Shown here: positions 55,832 through 64,000 of the stretch, one piece after another | Position numbering within the stretch: the stretch's first letter is position 1 | How the letters are laid out: every line of letters starts with the position of its first letter | DNA from: Karstenula rhodostoma CBS 690.94 | Taxonomy: Eukaryota; Ascomycota; Dothideomycetes; Pleosporales; Didymosphaeriaceae | Length of the DNA stretch: 64,000 bases | Direction of reading: 5' to 3' | NCBI GenBank assembly: GCA_010093485.1 | Contig: MU001513.1 | Location: forward strand, 715,650 to 779,649 | The notes under the pieces: generated by a model | Databases searched by the model: none | The model's input: only the letters and a program-made list of their open reading frames with translations | Told to the model about the DNA's origin: nothing | Translations under genes and position numbers: made by a program

Positions 55832-58800
55832 GAGACATCAGCGGATGTATCAGGAGCTGGTTTCGATATCTATTCTCGGTCTTGAAACTACAACATTATT
55901 GCAAAAGTGGTGGTAAACATAGCTTCCTTTGTGATATTCCTATCATTCGCGGATAGTCGGCGTTATCTCCTGTACTGTGGTCGCAGCCCTATCTTTTAGT
56001 AGTAGGGACTTTTTAGCCTGGTTTTAAAAAGGGGTAAGATAATATAAGCTTACTAATTAATAATATAATCTAGTCCTAAAATAGCCTACTATTATCCTAT
56101 TTAGATATAGCTTATAGCTTTACTATATCTTTATTATATTATAGTATTCCTACTCTATTATAAAAAGCTTTTTAGAAGAGCTATATAGATATATATATTT
56201 ATATATATTTATACCTATACTATCTAGAGTGTACAGGTATATATAGGTATTATAAGGCTAGAATAGGGCTAAATAGAGTAAATACTCTTAGAATTAGATA
56301 GCTAGAAGAAACTATATAAATTAAGACTAAACTTAAAATACTAAAATAGAGAGGGTTCTAGGGAGAAGCTCTCTATATATTAGATATTTAAGATCTACTA
56401 ACTAATCTATATATAGGCTACTAGATAAGACTTAAGCTTAAAAGTAGATAAATATCCTATAAGGGGATTTAATTTTAAGTTAAATTAATCCTTATACTAC
56501 CCCCTTCTAAGCGCGATCTAGGGTCTTAATAGTCCCTAAAGACTATAAGAATACCTATATCTATAAAAAGAAAGAAAAGAATAAATTAGTTTAAAAAGAA
56601 AGAAATAAAAATAAAGAAAAATATTCTTTATACTCTTAAAAAATTTCCTATTAAACTTATATAGTTATAGACTAAATTAGAGTATTCTACTCTAGTATAA
56701 TTATATAAGGCTCTATAATTTTCTATATAAAAATACTTTTATTTAGAATTTTTCTAAGTAATTAGCTACACGCTATTATATATATATTATATAGGGTTCC
56801 CTAATCCTATAAGGAGAAGTTAAAATCTAGTTTAAAATCTTATATTTCTTATTTATAGTTAAAGACTTAAAGTACTTAATATATAAAACTTAATCCTTTA
56901 TAGTACTAAAAAGTATAAAATAAGTATACCTTATAAATACTAAATAGGCTATCTAGATTAAGTTACTATATTAACTAGCCTATTTTTAAGTAATTCTTTA
57001 TTAACTACCTATTTTAATAGGTATATTATTTTTAGGATTACTATCTAAGAATATTTTATTAAGGGTAGCTTTTTTTTAAGTATCTAGATACTTAGGGGGC
57101 CTAGCTACCTAAGGATTAGTATTATAAAAGTTACCTACTAGCTTTAAAATATTTCTAAAGTTAAATACTAGATACTATATATTATCTAGGTTATAACCTT
57201 ACTATACTACTTAGTACTAGAGTTTTCCCTAACTTAGTTAGCTATTATAAATAAGTAATATCTCCTACTTAAAGGTATTATTAACTTTAGTTAGTAGTTT
57301 CTATAGTTAGTATTATCTAGAAAATAGGTTATTAGGTACTTTCTAAAAATAATCTATATAAAATACTAAGTAAACTTTTATATATAATAGTAATTTAAGC
57401 TTATAGAATAACCCTTTTATCCCTATAATATAGTATAGACTATATATTTACTTATTAAACTTAATAGAGAGATATAATATTAAAAAGCCTTTTAAAATAA
57501 TATAAATAAAGTTACTAATAATAAAGTTAAATAGTTAGTAGTATTTATTAGCTTATTTTACTATTAAGTCTTATACTATAATAAGGTTCTAATAGGCCTA
57601 ATTATAAATCTAAGTAATAGCTTTAAGATAAGTAATAATAAACTTATAGGTTTATTTAGAGCTAATATTATTAAGGGAGTCCTTAAGTAATCTAACTCTA
57701 TTCCTTTAGTTCTAAAAAACTTTAATTTTATAGCTAAACTTAATTTTATATAGAAAGAAATTAGTAGATTTATTAGATAAAGAGGCTTATATCTAGTCTA
57801 TTAAAGGGAGTAGATCTAACTAGTTATCCTAAAATTTATTAATAAATAAGTAAAGATACTAGTTAATATACTTATTATATATCTTAGTTTAGCTATCTAT
57901 TTAGATATAATCTATAGATATAAATTTCTACTATATACCTATAAAATAATATAGTTTACTAGTAAAATTAGAAGTAAACTATAACCCTTAATCTAATATA
58001 ATAAATTTAGGGATACTAAAGATCCTCTAGATATACTAGTAGTAAAGGAAGGTAGCCTATTCTATAATAATTATTTTATAGTATAGTAATAAAAAGGTAT
58101 ATTTATTTAGATAGTATATATAAACTATAATATTATTAAAGCCCTTTTAGTCTAGTAGAAAGCTCTTAAAATCTATAGAGATATTTTACTATATAGTCTT
58201 TAGAATAGATAGTAGCTAGAGTAGGTCTAGCTTTTTATTATAAGGGGGTTTAGTCTAGTAGTAGATCTTATAATTTTATATAAACTATTTAATATCTATA
58301 TATATATAGCTCTAATAGTATAATTTCTAAATAAGTTTATAGATCTTTTTAATACTAGGGTATATAGTTATCTAGTAGAAGTAAACTATATTAATAAGGA
58401 TTATTTAAAACTAACTAGTTTTAGAGATAACTAGATAGTTTTAGTATAAAAGAAGTTTAGAAAGTATTTTATTATACTTACTATTTAGTTTAAAGATAGC
58501 CTCTTAAAGTAGTTCTAAAATTAGGTTAGTATAATTTACTTTAAGTAGGTAGTCTACTAGTATAATAAGAGAGTTTTATAATTTAGCCTCCCTACTCTAC
58601 TAGTTTAGCTTAGTAGTAGTAACTAATACTATTACTTTATAGTTCTTATTATTAGTATTATTATTAGTAATATCCTATTATTAGGGGAAAAAGTATATTA
58701 TATAGGCTAACTTAGCTTTTACCTTCTATATAACTAGTTTTTCCTATTTCTATAATAGTATATTAGCTATAATATTTATAGATTTAGGGTAAAATATAAT

Positions 58801-59403
58801 TATATAATTATACTAGAATAATACTTCTAACTAATAAGTCTAGTAGGGTATAAGTTCTTACTTTATAGAAAAGTATTTAAGTATATAATAGTTTATAATA
58901 ATAGTAAATAGCTCTTCTAACTATAAATTAATAAGCTAGATACACTATATATATAACCTATCTATAATAATAAGTATTTCCTTATTATAAATATTATAAT
59001 TTATCTCTACTAGTTTTATTTTATATAAATAGAAACTAAAAAGTTTTTAGGTTCTATTATCTTATATCTATAAGATAGCTTCTATAATAATACTATTACT
59101 AGTATTAGTCTCTATCTACGTCTTATAGTAGGGGGAGTACTATATAATAAAATTATCTAAGTAAAAAAGGTCCTTTATAGCTTAAAAAGTAGTATATTCC
59201 TTATCTTTAAACTTATATTAAATACCTTTTTTAGTTAGTTTAGTAAGGGGTTAAATAATATATTTATAGTTTTTAAGGTAAGTCTAATAGTAATTATAGA
59301 ATTCTAAAAAGGATTAAAGGGTATAGAGGTTAGTAGACTCTTTCTAGTCCTATATTATAGTTTCCTTTTTAGGGTCCTTATAGATCCTATTAGTAATAAT
59401 AAT

Positions 59404-59646
59404 AAAGCCTAGAAATTTAATTTCTTAAATAGTAAATTTACTTTTCTTAATATTATAATAGAGGTAGTACTCTTTTAGCTATTTAATAACTTTAGATATA
59501 TAAGTCTTATACTCTAGGGGGTCCTTAGAGTAGATAAGGATATTATTAATATAAACTATATAAATTAAGTTAATTATATTAGCTAGAATTATATTAATAA
59601 AGTATTAAAATAATATTAGTCTATTAGTTATACTAAAAGGAAGAAT
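59404..59646 (-). pseudogene. Reverse transcriptase fossil (Ty3/gypsy)
   Basis: The minus-strand frame through 59556-59521 reads VYINNILIYSKD, which aligns with the gypsy consensus VYLDDILIYSK with both catalytic Asp changed to Asn. Upstream the frame gives ILPFSITNRLILF, the counterpart of MPFGLTNAPATF. Downstream it gives EYYLYYNIKKSKF and EIKFLGF, the K..F..EV.FLG block. In-frame TAG/TAA replace Gln at expected positions. All changes seen are G-to-A or C-to-T. The protein is inactive. Confidence 0.85.
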
Positions 59647-61667
59647 ATTATACTTAAAATTACTATATTAAATTTAAAATATAGAGAGGTTAGAGGTATA
59701 TTTAGTAAGTTATATATAGTAAAAGACTTATTATAAGTCTAGTTTAGTAAATATATATACCTTAGATAGGTATATAAGAGTTTTCTCTAGTAGTAGTATA
59801 AAAGTAATATCCTTTTTAGTAATACTATTAAGCTTTTTATAATTAATATAAAAATACTACCCCCTTCTAGACTTCTTTATATATAAGATAGGGGAGGTAA
59901 AACTAGTATTACTAGGGAAAATAAATCCTTTCTTTACTATATTCTAAATATATAGGTATAGTAATTCTAGCTTATTAAGGAATATAGGATATAATAGAGA
60001 GGTCTTTAAAATATTAATATCCTTAGTAAGGATAATATTATAGTTAATACCTTTCTATTATAGGGGTAAGGTATTTACCTTTTATTTACTAAAATAAGAA
60101 ATATCTATCCCTACCTATCTATAGTAGGGAAGCTTAGCTTTAAGTTCTACTAATAGCTATTTTTAAGACTTTTCTAAAGAGTTAGTTATAACTTTCTTTT
60201 TATAATACTTAGCTTCTATAAGTTTAAGTAATTTATATTAACTAATAGAGTTAATCTCTATACCCTATATACTAACTATAAATACTATAGTAGAGATAGT
60301 TAAAATATTAATACTAATCTTAAGGAGCTATTCCCTTATTAGTATTTAATACTTAGGGGGTTCCTTTAGGGGTAATAGCTCTAGATTAGATAATATTTTA
60401 TTTATCTTATATAAATCTTCCTTATATTAAAGCTACTCTATAGGGTAGAAGGTAGTAATAATTTAATTCTTTAGATAGTTTTTTAGTTTAATCCTTAGCT
60501 CTTATAAGAGTTTCTTAATAGCTTATTTACTAAAGTCTCTAGTAGGATTAGGCTTAATAGAGGTAGTTAATTCCCCTAGTAATAATTTATTATTATATAG
60601 TAACTTATTACTATATCTATATACTAGGGTATTATCCTTAATACTAAACTTAGCTAATTACTAACTTTTATTTCTAGACTCTAGTAGTTTAGCTTTATTA
60701 CTATCCTTATCTAAAAATATATAGTATACTATAATAAAGTTCTTATCTAAAATAGGCTCTATTAAAGGTAATTAATAATTACTATAGTTCTAGGGGGTAG
60801 TTTATACTAGAGAGATAGATAATATTATAGGCTCTATAGGGATTTTAAATTTCTTTATAGAGGAGTATTCCCTATAAAGTAATTATATTTATTAAAGTTA
60901 AATATCCTCCTTCTTAAAATTAGTATTCTATTAGTTAGTATTAAACTAGTATTCTTTATTAACTAGTAGGAGTAAATAGTATAGTACTATAAATAGAATA
61001 ATAATCTATAATAGTATATTATCTAGCTATAATAAGTACTAGTTATAATAATTAATTAGTATTTTAATATCCTTAAAGAATTTTTATCCTATAATAAGGT
61101 TATAGTCTCCTATTTTATATAGAATAAACTATATAGTTATAGGGTATCTATTAATATTAAGTACTACTTAAAAGTAATAATTAACTAAGGTAGCCTTCTT
61201 ACTAGTAAAACTCTTAAGAGAGATTAGATATTTAAGCTATATTAACTTAATACTAAGTTAGTACCTTAGTACTTTCTCTAACTATAAGGTAATAAGATTA
61301 TATATAGATATACTAAAATTAATAAGGCTATATATATAAACCTTATATCTATTATTTTAGAATATTATAGAAAGTATAAAAGGTATTCCCCTAAATAAAT
61401 TAGAAATTTAAATATCTTTAGAGTTAGTATAATACTTCTTAGGGTAGAATACTAGCTTCTATAGGTTAATTAGTTCTATACCTACTACTCCTATTAGGGG
61501 TACTAGCCTAGAGTTAATTAGTACCTCTAATTTTCTAACTTAAAATCTAACTTAGAGTCTTTATTAGAGGTATATTTATTACTAGATTCTAAGAAGAAAT
61601 AAGCCTTATTCTCTTTTTAAACCTTTATAATAGTAGTAATAGTATACCTATTATAAGGTTTAATAAG

Positions 61668-61709
61668 ATAATTATAGTAAATATAATTTTTAGAGAGGTA
61701 GTTATAATA
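61668..61709 (-). pseudogene. Gag zinc-knuckle fossil
   Basis: The minus-strand frame reads YYNYLSKNYIYYNY. This has the exact CCHC spacing (C-x2-C-x4-H-x4-C) with Tyr at all four metal-ligand positions. TGC/TGT to TAC/TAT and CAC/CAT to TAC/TAT are RIP-type changes. Position 2.1 kb upstream of the reverse transcriptase on the same strand fits gag-pol order. Confidence 0.6.
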
Positions 61710-63870
61710 TACCTAATTTTTATAATACTACTCCCTAGAATATCTATATCTAGGGTTAGTAAATTAGTACTTTAGAGCTAATTCTACTATAGTATCTTTA
61801 GGTAGTTCTATAGTATAATAAGGGGCTAAAGTAATTATTTATAATAAAAACTCCTTATAATAGTATAGGATAGAGAGAGTAAGTTAATTATAGTTAGCCT
61901 AATAATTATACTTATAGGCTTTATATAGCTTATAGATAATAGTATAAAATTTATTATAATCTATAATAGGGTTAATAGTATTTTAGATAAGCTAGTTAGT
62001 AAGCTTTATATAGAGCTTCTTATAGAGTATCTCTTTAGGATTATTAGGATAAAACCTAGCCTAGTTTATAAATATATTATACTATATAATAAATAAGTTT
62101 ATATTTTCTCTAGATAGAAATATTATTTTTTAGAGGTTAGTATAGGTATTAATATTCTAGTTTAATAGTATAAATATAGCTTAGAGGTAGTTATATAAAT
62201 CTATAAGAGATATAGTTAATTACTACTATTTCTAGATATTAAAAATTTTAAAAGCGTGGCCTTCTAGCTATATATTAATATAATTAGTAATAGCTATAGT
62301 ATATTCTTTAAAAGTATTTTACTAAAAGTAGTCTATATTAGACTTAATCTTAACCTCTAATAAATAAAACTATAGCTTAAACTAAGCCTTATTACTATTA
62401 AATTTATTAGGGTCTAGAATCTTAGGGGATAGGTATTTACTCTAGTAAACTTAGTACTTTATATAGTAAAAGTTTAGTACTTTATAAAAAAGTTTATTAG
62501 GGGTATTTATTTTTAGAATATATTAACTTATAATAGAATAGTCTATACCTTACTAATTATTTATTTTTAAAGTAACTAGTTTAGTATTATATTTAATAGT
62601 AGGTACTAGCTTAGTAGGGGAAGTACTAAACTAGTAGAGTAACTTAAAGCTATTATTACTATTTAAGTTACTAATTATTACCTATATTAATTAATTTTTA
62701 ACTTTAGTAGTCTTTTTTAGTTCTATAATCTTAGTTTATAAATAACTATTTTCCTTTTAAGTTTATATCTAGAAGTCTATTATAATATTAATTTTATTAT
62801 TTAAATTAATATTTTACTAAACTAGCTTTTATTACTAGTTCTATACTTTATATATATATTAGAATAAGACTATAAGCTATAGCTTTATAGTAAATAAAAC
62901 TATATTAGTCTTAATATAGCCTATATATATATTAAAAGTAGTAATAAACTCTAGGTCTTAATAGTTTAAAGTCTCTAGATACTTTCTATTTAAAGTAATT
63001 AGGTCTAAGATAATTATATTAATATTAGTAAAAACTATATATAGTTTAGATATTTTCTTTAACTTTTATAGCCTAGCTATTTATAGACTAGCTTTAAAGT
63101 TATTTTCTTCCTCCTTATAGTTTCTAGTTCTAGAATTCTAATAGAGGCCTAATTTCTTCTTAACTTTACTAATATTAGCTAGGTATTCTTTAATACCTTT
63201 AGGTAGCTAAATACCTAGTTCTAGTAGAAAAAGTTTAATTTAAGAAAATAGGTCTTCTAGTTTATAAGGAGGTTATATATTAAAGGCTTTAACTACTAGT
63301 ACCTATTCTTATATTAGAATAGGTAAGTAATTTTAGGGTAGTATATATAGTATTTTATTTATAATTATACTATAATAGGAGTTATTTACTTTTAAAATAT
63401 TATTAAGGTCTTTTTTACTAAAATTAAAAGCTACTATTACTTTAATAATATAGTTTATAAAATAAGTCCTAGTATAGCTCTAAAGGAAAGGTATTAGGTC
63501 TTTATTAATAAACTATTTAGGTACTAGAGGTTTTATCTTTATATACTTAGTTATAGGTAGTAGTATAGGAGGTATAGAGCTATTTAGAGGTAAAGTAAAT
63601 AAAAAGAAAAGGCTATTTAAAATAAAGATATTATATAAATTAATATTTACTATAAAAGTAAAAGGTAGATTTAGATAGGTAAGGTATAAGTAATAAGTAA
63701 GTAGTTAGTTATATTTTAAGCCTATTTACTAAGGGTATATATATTATTTTTAGTATATTTATAGTAGATATATACTTCTACCTAAAAGGGATTTAATCTT
63801 TATAGTAGTTAATTCTACTAAAGGTACTTAATATTAATAGGTCTTTAAAGGAGTTTAAAAAACTTAGAAG

Positions 63871-64000
63871 GATATTCTAGCGCCTTAATAGCTAGTTTTT
63901 AATAAGAACTTTAGAGGATATTCTAGTACCTTAATAGCTAGTCTTTAATAAGGACTTTAGAGGATATTCTAGTACCTTAATAGCTAGCCTTTAATAAGGA
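63871..64000. repeat. 46-bp tandem repeat, 2.8 copies to window edge
   Basis: Units start at 63871, 63917 and 63963, each beginning GATATTCTAG and containing CCTTAATAGCTAG. The copies differ by transitions (for example AGCGCC against AGTACC). The array continues past the window. Confidence 0.85.

Larger units (their letters stand above)
56020..64000 (-). mobile_element. RIP-saturated Ty3/gypsy retrotransposon island
   Basis: Composition changes abruptly at about 56020. Two rows counted by hand (57001-57060 and 59521-59580) each hold 10 G+C of 60 bases and no CA, TG or CG. Such dinucleotides recur only in a few places (for example near 56230, 56511, 56767, 62253 and 63880). This is what RIP produces when CpA has gone to TpA on both strands almost to completion. 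ATG and TGA are consequently nearly absent, and TAA/TAG fill all frames. Minus-strand fossils of gag (61.7 kb) and reverse transcriptase (59.5 kb) identify a Ty3/gypsy element reading toward lower coordinates. LTRs were not delimited, and the island continues beyond the window, so more than one nested element is possible. Confidence 0.85.

Noticed and set aside
1..64000. CRISPR arrays, bacterial operons, rRNA and tRNA genes
   Set aside because: No spaced identical repeats, no Shine-Dalgarno-linked gene runs and no cloverleaf-type sequence were recognised. The gene structure is eukaryotic.
56020..64000. Ancient virus or AT-rich organellar insertion as source of the terminal block
   Set aside because: The loss of CpA/TpG and the gypsy gag and reverse transcriptase fossils explain it as a ripped retrotransposon. 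No mitochondrial genes were recognised.

Overview
The window is nuclear DNA of a filamentous ascomycete (Pezizomycotina). The evidence is the gene content: Zn2Cys6 regulators, two cytochrome P450s, a UstYa-family protein, an F-box protein, and proteins resembling the fungal families DUF6594, DUF6590, DUF7053 and 2EXR. Introns are short (about 40-60 nt) with GT..AG ends and CTAAC/CTGAC-like branch sites. The terminal AT-rich block has the repeat-induced point mutation (RIP) signature of this subphylum. A Dothideomycete is plausible, but genus and species cannot be read from the sequence. All splice models were derived by hand from frame continuity and splice consensus.

Layout. 1-12 kb: a decayed gene end, a nitrilase, a divergent pair of orphan genes sharing one promoter, and a P450. 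12-18 kb: gene-poor DNA with degenerate frames and a multiply broken pseudogene. 18-30 kb: a conserved, mostly housekeeping stretch with a 2EXR/F-box-like protein, an F-box protein, a WKF-domain nucleolar-type protein head-to-head with proteasome subunit alpha1 (PSMA6/Scl1 type), a small four-exon gene and a RING protein. 31-41 kb: an accessory block with a broken small secreted cysteine-rich gene, a UstYa-family gene, a DUF6594 membrane protein, a Zn2Cys6 regulator, an NmrA-like reductase and a beta-lactamase-fold hydrolase split by a stop codon. 43-49 kb: small cysteine-rich orphan genes. 49.7-55.8 kb: a tyrosine phosphatase, a DUF7053-like protein, and a Zn2Cys6 regulator head-to-head with a P450.

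From about 56.02 kb to the window end the DNA is an extreme RIP island. CpA, TpG and CpG are almost absent, so even ATG is nearly absent. On the minus strand it still encodes fossils of a Ty3/gypsy retrotransposon: a gag zinc knuckle whose Cys and His are all Tyr, and a reverse transcriptase whose DD is NN.

The most interesting lead is a palindrome, CCGAGNNTTCGG (CCG-N6-CGG). It occurs three times at exact 38-bp spacing upstream of the NmrA-like reductase and once 15 bp before the start of the neighbouring Zn2Cys6 regulator. This suggests a small autoregulated module, possibly including the adjacent UstYa gene and the now broken hydrolase. Several genes in the accessory part are interrupted by single TAA/TAG codons, which fits decay by C-to-T change.
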